This document shows positions 24,651 through 32,541 of a stretch of DNA of 64,000 bases, in pieces. The stretch is taken from NCBI RefSeq assembly GCF_000143965.1, contig NC_014365.1, positions 957,501-1,021,500 of the forward strand. The letters run 5' to 3'. The stretch's first letter is position 1. Every line of letters begins with the position of its first letter. Source of the stretch: Desulfarculus baarsii DSM 2075. Its GTDB lineage: Bacteria; Desulfobacterota; Desulfarculia; Desulfarculales; Desulfarculaceae. A program made the translations under genes and the position numbers. Below the pieces are notes generated by a model that was not told the origin of the DNA, did no database searches, and saw only the letters and a program-made list of their open reading frames with translations.

Positions 24651-25709
24651 ATGGATATCTATCGCAAATTGCAAGAGCATCTCGACAAACTGCCCGGCGG
24701 CTTTCCCGCCACCGAAAGCGGCGTGGAACTGCGCATCCTCAAAAAGCTCTTCAGCCCCGAGCAGGCCGAACTGGCCCTGCACACCCAGCTCATGCCCGAG
24801 CCCGCCGCCGCCATCGCCCAGCGCGCCGGCCTCGACGAGGCCGAGGCCAGCGCCCGCCTCCACGAAATGGCCCGCCAAGGCCTGCTCTTCAGCGTCGAAA
24901 TGAAAGGCCGGCCGCCCCTCTACATGGCCGCCCAATACGTGGTGGGCATCTGGGAATACCAGCTCAATCGCCTCGACGAGGAATTCGTCCGCGACATGCA
25001 GGCCTACATGCCAAACCTCTTCGACATGGAGGTCTGGAAAAAAGCGCCCCAACTGCGCGTCATCCCCATCGGCGCCAGCGTCGCCGCCGGCAACGCCGTC
25101 ATGGCCTACGAACAAGCCGAGGAAATGATCCGCTCCCAAAAGAAAATCGCCCTGGCCCCCTGCATCTGCCGCCGCGAACACAAGCTCGTCGGACACCACT
25201 GCGACAAGCCCGAGGAAGTCTGCCTCTCCTTCGGCACCGGCGCCTACTACTACATTCAAAACGGCCTGGGCCGCGAGATCACCCAGGACGAAGCCCTCGA
25301 AGTGCTCAAAATCGCCGACAAGGCCGGCCTCGTCCTGCAACCCGGCGCCGCCCAGAAAAGCGACAACATCTGCTGCTGTTGCGGCGACTGTTGCGGCGTG
25401 CTCCTGGCCATGAAACGTCACCCCAAACCCCGCGAAATCGCCGCCAGCTCCTTCGAAGTGGCCTACGACGCCGAAGCCTGCGTCATGTGCGGCCTCTGCG
25501 AGGATCGCTGCCAAATGGACGTCTTCTCCCCCGGCGACGACGCCATGATCCTCAACATGGACCGCTGCATCGGCTGCGGACTCTGCGTCACCACCTGCCC
25601 CAGCGAAGCCCTCAAACTGGTCCGCCGGCCCGACGATATCATCACCCCCCTGCCGGCAAATATCGTCGAGACCAGCATCAATATGTTAAAAGCCCGCGGT
25701 TTGATGTAA
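24651..25709 (+). CDS. Winged-helix-like and 4Fe-4S ferredoxin fusion protein
   Basis: A 352-residue protein. Residues about 18-95 look like a winged helix (ELRILKKLFSPEQAELALH, AAAIAQRAGLDEAEASARLHEMARQGLLF). The middle has CICRREHKLVGHHCDKPEEVC and CCCCGDCCG, and the C terminus has two ferredoxin clusters, CVMCGLCEDRC and CIGCGLCVTTCP, each completed by later Cys. Proteins of this plan occur in sulfate reducers and methanogens as electron-transfer ferredoxins, without a clear role. The ATG follows CTGGAG. It is 41 bp from the adenosyltransferase gene and likely co-transcribed. The HTH reading is an inference. Confidence 0.8.
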   Translation: MDIYRKLQEHLDKLPGGFPATESGVELRILKKLFSPEQAELALHTQLMPEPAAAIAQRAGLDEAEASARLHEMARQGLLFSVEMKGRPPLYMAAQYVVGIWEYQLNRLDEEFVRDMQAYMPNLFDMEVWKKAPQLRVIPIGASVAAGNAVMAYEQAEEMIRSQKKIALAPCICRREHKLVGHHCDKPEEVCLSFGTGAYYYIQNGLGREITQDEALEVLKIADKAGLVLQPGAAQKSDNICCCCGDCCGVLLAMKRHPKPREIAASSFEVAYDAEACVMCGLCEDRCQMDVFSPGDDAMILNMDRCIGCGLCVTTCPSEALKLVRRPDDIITPLPANIVETSINMLKARGLM

Positions 25710-25750
25710 AACATCACCAAACCGCCCACGCGCAAACAAAGGGGGAAGCC

Positions 25751-26263
25751 ATGGCGGGTAGAGTCCTCATCAACACCGGCGAAGGAAAAGGCAAAACCAC
25801 CGCCGCCATCGGCACCGCCCTCAGGGCCCTGGGCCACGGCCAACGCGTGGTCGTCTTCCAGTTCATGAAAGGCCAGATCGACTCCGGCGAAGTGGCCATG
25901 CTCGAACGACTCGGCGCCGCCATCCATCGCCTGGGCAAAGGCTTCAGCTGGACCAAGGAATCCTGGGACGAAGATCGCCAACTGGCCCTCGAAGGCTGGC
26001 GAGAAGCCGCCAACGCCCTCCAAGACCCCACGATCGGCCTCGTCGTCCTCGACGAAATCAACTACGTCATCGGCTATGGCCTCCTCGATCCCCAAACCAT
26101 CGCCCAGGCCATCCAAAATAGGCCGCCCAAAATGAACGTCATCCTCACCGGACGCGGCCTCCATAAACCCCTCGACCAACTCGCCGACACCATCACCGAA
26201 ATGCTCCCACGTAAACACGCCTTCAACGCCGGCGTCAAAGCCGCCAAAGGCGTCGAGTTCTAA
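25751..26263 (+). CDS. cobO: Cob(I)yrinic acid a,c-diamide adenosyltransferase (CobO/BtuR type)
   Basis: A 170-residue P-loop enzyme: GEGKGKTTAAIGTALRALGHG is the CobO/BtuR nucleotide site, with KGFSW, VVLDEINYVI and LTGRGLH following. It adenosylates cob(I)inamide or cob(I)yrinate to give adenosylcobalamin, the cofactor of the methylmalonyl-CoA mutase at 38-40 kb. RBS GGGGGAAG. Codon use differs from the window's norm: nearly all Glu are GAA and most Leu CTC. No other cobalamin gene is near. Confidence 0.93.
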   Translation: MAGRVLINTGEGKGKTTAAIGTALRALGHGQRVVVFQFMKGQIDSGEVAMLERLGAAIHRLGKGFSWTKESWDEDRQLALEGWREAANALQDPTIGLVVLDEINYVIGYGLLDPQTIAQAIQNRPPKMNVILTGRGLHKPLDQLADTITEMLPRKHAFNAGVKAAKGVEF

Positions 26264-26284
26264 GAGGGAAGGGCGGGATAAGTC

Positions 26285-26333
26285 GCGGGGGGAACCTTTT
26301 TCTTTTGTGCCAAAAGAAAAAGGTTCCCCCCGC
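26285..26333. repeat. Perfect 23-bp inverted repeat with TGC loop
   Basis: Left arm 26285-26307 and right arm 26311-26333 pair without a mismatch; the loop is TGC. The outer part is G/C only, the inner part A/T and starts TTTTTCTTTTG. It stands 21 bp after the cobO stop and can act as a terminator in either direction. The same general design (GGGGAACCTTTTT...) is seen as a dispersed intergenic element in other sulfate reducers, from memory. Confidence 0.85.
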
Positions 26334-26356
26334 ACCCCCCTCCAAAAAGAAAAGCT

Positions 26357-26387
26357 CATGCATCGATTGCTGCGCAATCGATGCATG
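26357..26387. repeat. Perfect 14-bp inverted repeat with TGC loop
   Basis: Arms CATGCATCGATTGC (26357-26370) and GCAATCGATGCATG (26374-26387) are perfect and the loop is again TGC. It follows the larger repeat by 23 bp and may be part of the same mobile intergenic element. Confidence 0.8.
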
Positions 26388-26464
26388 CACGTTTCATTTT
26401 TTTGCAGTGCGTCTCGGCTGGGAATCCTTATTGTCTTGGGAATGGAAAATTGGGGGAGGTTGGC

Positions 26465-27154
26465 GTGGAAAGCAGGGAATTGTCGTGGCTCGGGAAGCAA
26501 GGGGCAATTATCTGCTTTGGCGGGAAAAGATACTGCCCCGTGCTTCTGGTGTTGATGGGGCTCATCTTGTGGTATTTGTATGTGACGCTATTTAAAAATT
26601 ACGCTGACAGATCGTTGGTTGCCGGCGATGAGCCAATTTTAAACGTGATTGAACACGTAGTTACTTTTGCGACGTTCCTGACCGCCTTATATATCGGCTA
26701 CATCGAGACCGCGCGTGACTGGTTGGCCTCATTGCCCAAAAAAGTAGACGTGGAGTTTTTGCACGACGGCGACGTGGTTATGGAATGCAAGGATGCCTAC
26801 CTTGCCGGCGAGGCCGATGTGCGCGCTTGGGCTCAGCAAATTGGGCGGCAGATGGCTTTCGGCGAGGACTTGAAGTTTTTACCCAACATACAAATCCACC
26901 AGCCACGCCCCGAGCTTTTCGCAAAAAAGGCCGTGCTTAAATTTCGCGCGACGGTGGTTCTTACGGCGTTGCCGGGAATATTTAAAAATGATGCGGCTGG
27001 AAGATCCGAGCAGAACGCCAATGTCAAAAAACCAAAGACGGTCTCCTGGATATGCCAAAATGAACGAGACATTGTTCAGGTTGTCATAATGCCTGACGGC
27101 ACGAAAATCTCCTGGGATGATTTCACAACCACATCAAATGACAACAAGAAATAG
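26465..27154 (+). CDS. AT-richer two-helix membrane protein of unknown function
   Basis: A 229-residue protein starting at GTG 26465 after GGGGAGG. It has two transmembrane helices (CPVLLVLMGLILWYLYVTLF and VIEHVVTFATFLTALYIGYI) followed by a soluble 150-residue domain rich in charged residues. I do not recognise it. Its base composition is clearly lower in G+C than its neighbours and codons end in A/T far more often, so it is probably acquired. It sits directly after the double inverted repeat. An earlier ATG (26381) is in the hairpin region and unlikely. Confidence 0.7.
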   Translation: MESRELSWLGKQGAIICFGGKRYCPVLLVLMGLILWYLYVTLFKNYADRSLVAGDEPILNVIEHVVTFATFLTALYIGYIETARDWLASLPKKVDVEFLHDGDVVMECKDAYLAGEADVRAWAQQIGRQMAFGEDLKFLPNIQIHQPRPELFAKKAVLKFRATVVLTALPGIFKNDAAGRSEQNANVKKPKTVSWICQNERDIVQVVIMPDGTKISWDDFTTTSNDNKK

Positions 27155-27350
27155 CAAGTCCGAAAAAATCCAGCGCAGGTTCGAAGGCCTGGCCGATTTC
27201 CGCGTCAACGAGGCCGGCTGAAACGGCCTTTGCCGGCGTTCGTAAAAAAAGCCGCCCCCAGCGCCGCCGGGGCGGATACTATTTTAGATGAACAACCCGG
27301 CGTGGCCCGCCTGCCGCCGCGCTCCACCGCCCACGCCCACGGAGGCCGCC

Positions 27351-28376
27351 ATGCCCATACCCGGCAACCTGCTCACCACGGCCATGGCCGTCATGCCCCA
27401 CCAAGACGTCGACCGCGCCCTGCAAATGGCCCTGAGCCTGGATATCCCCTTTTGGCCCCAACTGCCCCACGTCAGCTATTACGAAGACATGTACGTCCAG
27501 GCCTCCGAGCACTTCCCCGGCATTGTCCTCGACATGCAAAACCAACGCCTGAGCTTTGACAGCGCCAAGTTCATGGAAGAGCTGGAGCAGGCCCTGGCCA
27601 ACTTCGATCGGCCGGAATATTTTGACATTTCGCCACGATACTCTGTCGTCTACCACAAGTTCCTGGACCTGGATCTCTCCGACCGCCCGGCCATTCGCGG
27701 CCAGTTGGAGGGGCCCATCAGCTTCGGTTTCAACGTCAAGGACGAAAACGACCGGCCGATTCTCTTCGACGACACCGTGCGCCCCTTGATGTTCGAGATC
27801 ATGTCCCAGCGCGTCAATGCGCAACTGCGCCGCCTGAAAAACAAAAACGCCAACGCCTTCATGTACGTCGACGAGCCGGGCCTGCAATTTCTTTTCAGCG
27901 CCCTCAGCGGCTACGACGACGTCAAGGCCAAGGCCGACATGGAGGCCTTTTTCGCCGCCATCGAGCGGCCCCGGGGCGTGCACCTGTGCGGCAACCCGGA
28001 CTGGGACTTTCTGCTGGGCCTGGACATCGACATCCTGTCCATGGATGTGTTCACCAACGGCGAGATCTTCGGCTCCTACGCCAAGAGCATCGCGCGTTTT
28101 CTCGACCGGGGCGGCGTGCTGAGTTGGGGCCTGGTGCCGACCAACTTCGAGCCCTTCAGCCTGGAGAGCCTGCCCAGCCTGGAGGCCCGGCTGCTTTCGG
28201 TGTGGGACCACCTGACCGGCGCGGGCGTCGACCGCGACTTCATGCTTTCGCGCAGCCTCATCTCGCCGGCCACATGTTGCTTGGTCAACAACGACGGCGC
28301 CTTGACCGTCGAGCGGGCCTTTGGCGTGGTCAACGAGCTTTCGCGGCGTCTGCGCGAGCGTTTCAAGCTGGCCTGA
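27351..28376 (+). CDS. MetE/uroporphyrinogen-decarboxylase-superfamily protein with zinc site
   Basis: A 341-residue TIM-barrel protein of the UROD/MetE-type superfamily. H211-L-C213-G and C309 near the end (SPATCCLV) match the HxC...C zinc site of the thiol-activating methyltransferases. NLLTTAMAVMPHQD and MYVDEPGLQF also fit the fold. It could be a cobalamin-dependent or -independent methyltransferase acting on a thiol or corrinoid; the substrate is unknown. ATG preceded by GGAGG. No corrinoid protein is adjacent, though a cobalamin adenosyltransferase lies 1 kb upstream. Confidence 0.75.
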   Translation: MPIPGNLLTTAMAVMPHQDVDRALQMALSLDIPFWPQLPHVSYYEDMYVQASEHFPGIVLDMQNQRLSFDSAKFMEELEQALANFDRPEYFDISPRYSVVYHKFLDLDLSDRPAIRGQLEGPISFGFNVKDENDRPILFDDTVRPLMFEIMSQRVNAQLRRLKNKNANAFMYVDEPGLQFLFSALSGYDDVKAKADMEAFFAAIERPRGVHLCGNPDWDFLLGLDIDILSMDVFTNGEIFGSYAKSIARFLDRGGVLSWGLVPTNFEPFSLESLPSLEARLLSVWDHLTGAGVDRDFMLSRSLISPATCCLVNNDGALTVERAFGVVNELSRRLRERFKLA

Positions 28377-28385
28377 GCGGGCCGG

Positions 28386-28432
28386 GAAAAAACCGCCGCC
28401 GCCGGCCGTTCAATTGGCGGTCGGCGGCGGCG
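28386..28432 (-). terminator. Rho-independent terminator of the first amtB-glnK pair
   Basis: The stem of CGCCGCCGCCGACCG / CGGCCGGCGGCGGCG (one bulge) is followed by GTTTTTTCCC on the minus strand. Also lies 10 bp beyond the end of the convergent plus-strand gene and may stop both. Confidence 0.85.
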
Positions 28433-28461
28433 TGATCGTCTGGGTTTGGTGAAGGGGCCGG

Positions 28462-28842
28462 TTATTTCTGGCCTTTTTTCTCGTCGATGTCGCCGGGGTA
28501 CATCACCGCCTCGCGGCCGCGCTCGCCGGTGCGGATGCGCACGACTTCCTCGATGGGATGGATGAAGATCAGCCCGTCGCCGGTTTCGCCGGTGCGCGCG
28601 GCGTTGACGATGGTTTGGACGACCTCGTCGACGTTGTGCTCGCTGAGCACGATATTGATCTGGACCTTGGTGAGCATGTCCACCTGAAAGGTGCCCGAGC
28701 GTCCGGCCAGCTCGATGCCGCCCTGGCGGCCGTGACCGCGTATCTCGAACATGTTCATGCCCACGATGCCCAGGCCGCGCAGGGCCTCCTTGACGTCGTT
28801 GAACCTGTCTTCTCGAATGATCGCTTCGATTTTCTTAAGCAT
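28462..28842 (-). CDS. glnK: PII nitrogen-regulatory protein GlnK, copy 1
   Basis: A 126-residue PII trimer subunit: MLKKIEAIIRED, T loop 38-57 (GRQGGIELAGRSGTFQVDML), GDGLIFIHPIEEVVRIRTGERG. The residue equal to the uridylylated Tyr51 of E. coli is Phe52, so regulation by that modification is not possible; ATP, ADP and 2-oxoglutarate binding should remain. An 18-residue tail (AVMYPGDIDEKKGQK) goes beyond the E. coli length. It lies 19 bp after amtB 1. PII blocks the AmtB channel at high nitrogen. Confidence 0.95.
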   Translation of the reverse strand: MLKKIEAIIREDRFNDVKEALRGLGIVGMNMFEIRGHGRQGGIELAGRSGTFQVDMLTKVQINIVLSEHNVDEVVQTIVNAARTGETGDGLIFIHPIEEVVRIRTGERGREAVMYPGDIDEKKGQK

Positions 28843-28861
28843 CTTCCCGCTCCCTTTGGGC

Positions 28862-30085
28862 TTAGGAGTAGGCCCGTTCGCCGTGGGCGCTCACGTCCAG
28901 GCCGACTTCCTCTTCCATCTCGCTGACCCGCATGCCGATGCTCCAGTCCAGCACCTTCACTAGCACATAGGTTACCACGAAGGCGTAGGCCATGGTAACC
29001 ACCACGGCCCAGAGCTGGGTGGCGAAAAGGCCCGGGTTGCCGTGGAACAGGCCGTTGGCCCCGGCGGGATTGACGGTGGTGCTGGCGAAAAGGCCCGTGG
29101 CCAGCATGCCCCAGGTGCTGGCCATGCCGTGGCAGGCCCAGACGTCGAGGGATTCATCCAGTCCGCGCCGCGCCCGGAAGCGGATGGCGTAGTAGCTGAT
29201 GGGCGCGGCCACCGCCCCGATGAACATGGCGGCCATGGGCGTGACATAACCCGAGGCCGGCGTCACCGCGGCCAGGCCCACCACCATGCCCGTGGCCAGG
29301 CCCAGGGTGGAGGGTCGGCCGTCCAGCCAGCTCAGCAGCATCCAGACCAGCGCCGCCGCCGCGCCCGAGGTGTTGGTGGCCACCAGGGCGTGGACGGCCA
29401 CGCCGTCGGCGGCCAGGGCGCTGCCGCCGTTGAAGCCAAACCAGCCCACCCACAAAAGCCCCGTGCCCAGCACGGTGTAGGGGATGTTGTGGGGCTCCAT
29501 GGGCGTGCGGCCAAAGCCCTTGCGCGGGCCCACGGCCATGGCGAAGGCCAGGGCGCTGAAGCCGGCGGCGATGTGCACCACCGTGCCGCCGGCGAAGTCC
29601 AGCACGCCCATCTGGCGCAGCCAGCCGCCCACGCCCCAGACCCAGTGGCACAGCGGATCGTAGACGATGGTCGACCAGATGATGGAAAAGAGCAAAAAGC
29701 TCTTGAAGCGGATGCGCTCGACAAAGCCGCCGGTGATCAACGCCGGGGTGATCACGGCGAACATCATCTGAAAGGCGGCGAAGAGCAGGGCCGGCACGTT
29801 GGCGCTGTAGTTGGGATCGGGGGCCGCGCCCACGCCGGCCAGGCCCAGATACTCCAGCCCGCCGATGATCCCGCCGATATCGGGGCCAAAGGCCAGGCTG
29901 TAGCCATAGAGCACCCACTGCACGCCGATCAGGGCCATGAAAACATAGCTGAGCGTCAGGGTGCTGAGGATGTTTTTCTTGCGGACCATGCCGCCATAGA
30001 AGAAGGCCAGCGCCGGGGTCATCATCAAGACCAGCGAGCAGCAGACCATCAGCCAGGCGGTGTCGCCTGCGTTGATTTGGGCCAT
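28862..30085 (-). CDS. amtB: Ammonium transporter AmtB, copy 1
   Basis: A 407-residue channel with eleven predicted helices: AFFYGGMVRKKN, WSTIVYDPLCHWVWGVGG, DFAGGTVVHIAAGFSALA, GWFGFNGGSALA and HGMASTWGMLATGLF, including the twin-His pore motif. It carries ammonium or ammonia into the cell. ATG preceded by GGAGGACG. amtB precedes glnK here, the reverse of the usual glnK-amtB order. A sigma-54-like promoter is 101 bp upstream, with a perfect hairpin in the leader. Confidence 0.96.
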   Translation of the reverse strand: MAQINAGDTAWLMVCCSLVLMMTPALAFFYGGMVRKKNILSTLTLSYVFMALIGVQWVLYGYSLAFGPDIGGIIGGLEYLGLAGVGAAPDPNYSANVPALLFAAFQMMFAVITPALITGGFVERIRFKSFLLFSIIWSTIVYDPLCHWVWGVGGWLRQMGVLDFAGGTVVHIAAGFSALAFAMAVGPRKGFGRTPMEPHNIPYTVLGTGLLWVGWFGFNGGSALAADGVAVHALVATNTSGAAAALVWMLLSWLDGRPSTLGLATGMVVGLAAVTPASGYVTPMAAMFIGAVAAPISYYAIRFRARRGLDESLDVWACHGMASTWGMLATGLFASTTVNPAGANGLFHGNPGLFATQLWAVVVTMAYAFVVTYVLVKVLDWSIGMRVSEMEEEVGLDVSAHGERAYS

Positions 30086-30117
30086 TTGGGTCGTCCTCCT
30101 GCATAGTTATGCGTTGA

Positions 30118-30154
30118 CCCCGGCCGCCTTGTTTGCGAGGCGCGGCGGCCGGGG
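30118..30154 (-). promoter_or_regulatory. Perfect 11-bp leader hairpin of amtB copy 1
   Basis: CCCCGGCCGCC and GGCGGCCGGGG pair fully around a 15-base loop. There is no T tract after it on the transcribed strand, so it is not a terminator. It is between the sigma-54-like promoter and the AmtB ribosome-binding site. A second small dyad (GCATA-GT-TATGC, 30102-30113) is next to the ribosome-binding site. Confidence 0.55.
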
Positions 30155-30185
30155 CCGGGCCATGGGCTGACGGCTGGAGCAAAAT

Positions 30186-30201
30186 AGCCAGTTTCGTGCC
30201 A
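30186..30201 (-). promoter_or_regulatory. Sigma-54-type promoter of amtB copy 1
   Basis: The minus strand reads TGGCAC-GAAAC-TGGCT: a perfect -24 block and a -12 block with GC at the conserved place and one mismatch to TTGCT. It lies 101 bp before the start of amtB 1. Confidence 0.65.
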
Positions 30202-30513
30202 TCGCCTGGATTGCCTTGTCAAATCGAGCTGATGGCCAAAAGCCACCAATCCGTGGGCCTACCGGGCGGTAGCTTCGCCGGCGGGGCGGCGGGCCTTGAT
30301 GGGCTCTTGGGCGGCGTTGACGAGGCGCGGCGGAGGCTCCGGCGGCGCGGGGGTGAGTCGTCCTGGGCAAAAGGGCCGGCCAGGGCCAACGGGTGGTTAT
30401 CGTGGCAAAAAGTGTCCCGGCCACCGCTGGGGGTCGGGGCCGGGACGGGGAGGGAGAGAGGGTTGTAACGGAAAGGAGAAATGATGCGTTTCGGGGTGGT
30501 CTACGGTTTTGTA
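30202..30513. other. Intergenic spacer between the two amtB-glnK units
   Basis: About 310 bp without a credible gene. It lies upstream of the sigma-54-like promoter, where enhancer sites for an NtrC-type activator should be, but I see no convincing TGCACC-type dyad. Short open frames here are rich in Arg, Gly and Pro and look accidental. Confidence 0.6.
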
Positions 30514-30560
30514 GCCGTCGCGGCGATTCCTACGCGGTGGTAGTGGTTCGCCGCGACGGC
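30514..30560 (-). repeat. Perfect 13-bp stem after glnK copy 2
   Basis: GCCGTCGCGGCGA and TCGCCGCGACGGC pair exactly around a 21-base spacer, 11 bp after the glnK 2 stop. No T run follows on the transcribed strand. It may stabilise the 3' end or slow transcription. Confidence 0.55.
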
Positions 30561-30570
30561 CTTGGGCGCG

Positions 30571-30954
30571 TTATTTTTTCTTGCCCTTCTTTTCGTCGAT
30601 GTCGCCGGGGTACATCACCGCGTCGCGGCCGCGTTCGCCGGTGCGGATGCGCACGACCTCCTCGACGGGGTAGATGAAGATCAGCCCGTCGCCGGCCTCG
30701 CCGGTGCGCGCGGCGCCCAGGATCGTCTTGATGACCTCGTCGACGTTGCCTTCGCTGAGCACGATGTTGACCTGAATCTTGGGCAGCATGTCCACCTGGA
30801 AGGTGCCCGAGCGTCCCGACAGCTCGATGCCGCCCTGGCGGCCGTGGCCGCGGATCTCGAAGGTGTTCATGCCCACGATGCCCAGATTGCGCAGGGCGTC
30901 CTTGACGTCGTTTATCTTGTCTTCGCGAATGATCGCTTCGATCTTCTTAAGCAT
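30571..30954 (-). CDS. glnK: PII nitrogen-regulatory protein GlnK, copy 2
   Basis: A 127-residue PII protein about 85% like copy 1 by eye. It keeps the same T-loop change (Phe52 in SGTFQVDML) and the same tail AVMYPGDIDEKKGKKK. It follows amtB 2 by 18 bp. The likeness of the two PII and two AmtB proteins shows a duplication of the whole pair that was kept, so the two may serve different ammonium levels. Confidence 0.95.
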   Translation of the reverse strand: MLKKIEAIIREDKINDVKDALRNLGIVGMNTFEIRGHGRQGGIELSGRSGTFQVDMLPKIQVNIVLSEGNVDEVIKTILGAARTGEAGDGLIFIYPVEEVVRIRTGERGRDAVMYPGDIDEKKGKKK

Positions 30955-30972
30955 GGCAAGCCTTCCCTTTGG

Positions 30973-32193
<1,221 letters not shown>

Positions 32194-32275
32194 TGGTTTC
32201 GTCCTCCTGCTTTGTTATCCGGGGCGGCTGTGCCAGCTTGTTTTGATGCCGTTCCCGGGGGCTTGCCGTAGGCAA

Positions 32276-32291
32276 AGCAACTCTGGTGCCA
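32276..32291 (-). promoter_or_regulatory. Sigma-54 promoter of amtB copy 2
   Basis: The minus strand reads TGGCAC-CAGAG-TTGCT, which is a full match to the -24 and -12 blocks with correct spacing, 83 bp from the start codon. It implies control by an NtrC-type activator under nitrogen limitation. Confidence 0.82.
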
Positions 32292-32453
32292 AGCAAGACT
32301 ACAATGGTTTTAGTTGTTTGATATCAGCGTGTTATCCTATAGTCTGGCAAAATTGGTGATTTGGCGCGCGCGGCAAAAACTACATTTTTGTAGATTGTCG
32401 GACGTCAACCTACGCAGCGGTGGCGCTGGGCGGCGCGGCGCGGTGACGCCGCC
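32292..32453. other. Intergenic spacer upstream of amtB 2 and hisS
   Basis: No gene. Upstream of the sigma-54 promoter there is an AT-richer stretch with a short dyad CTACA-TTTT-TGTAG near 32380-32393, a possible binding site. The rest of this 348-bp gap holds the hisS promoter. Confidence 0.5.
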
Positions 32454-32482
32454 TTGACCTGGGCCGGCCGGGCCTGTATAAC
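32454..32482 (+). promoter_or_regulatory. hisS promoter
   Basis: TTGACC (32454-32459) and TATAAC (32477-32482) have a 17-bp spacer. The start codon is 60 bp downstream. Confidence 0.7.
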
Positions 32483-32541
32483 ACGCTAGTTTCTCCACCG
32501 GCGGGCCGCCGGACAACTGTGGCCCGGGAAAGGGAAAAGCG

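Noticed and set aside
24341-26263. A 640-residue reading that ends with the cobalamin adenosyltransferase
   Set aside because: Residues before the ATG at 25751 are a shadow of pcnB and the Fe-S gene (Arg/Pro/His-rich); CobO proteins are about 170-200 residues.
26305-26595. Small open frames across the inverted repeats
   Set aside because: They read through the hairpins and overlap the better-supported GTG start at 26465.
30133-30468. Open frames in the spacer between the two amtB-glnK units
   Set aside because: No ribosome-binding site, Gly/Arg-rich composition, and they cross the proposed promoter and leader.
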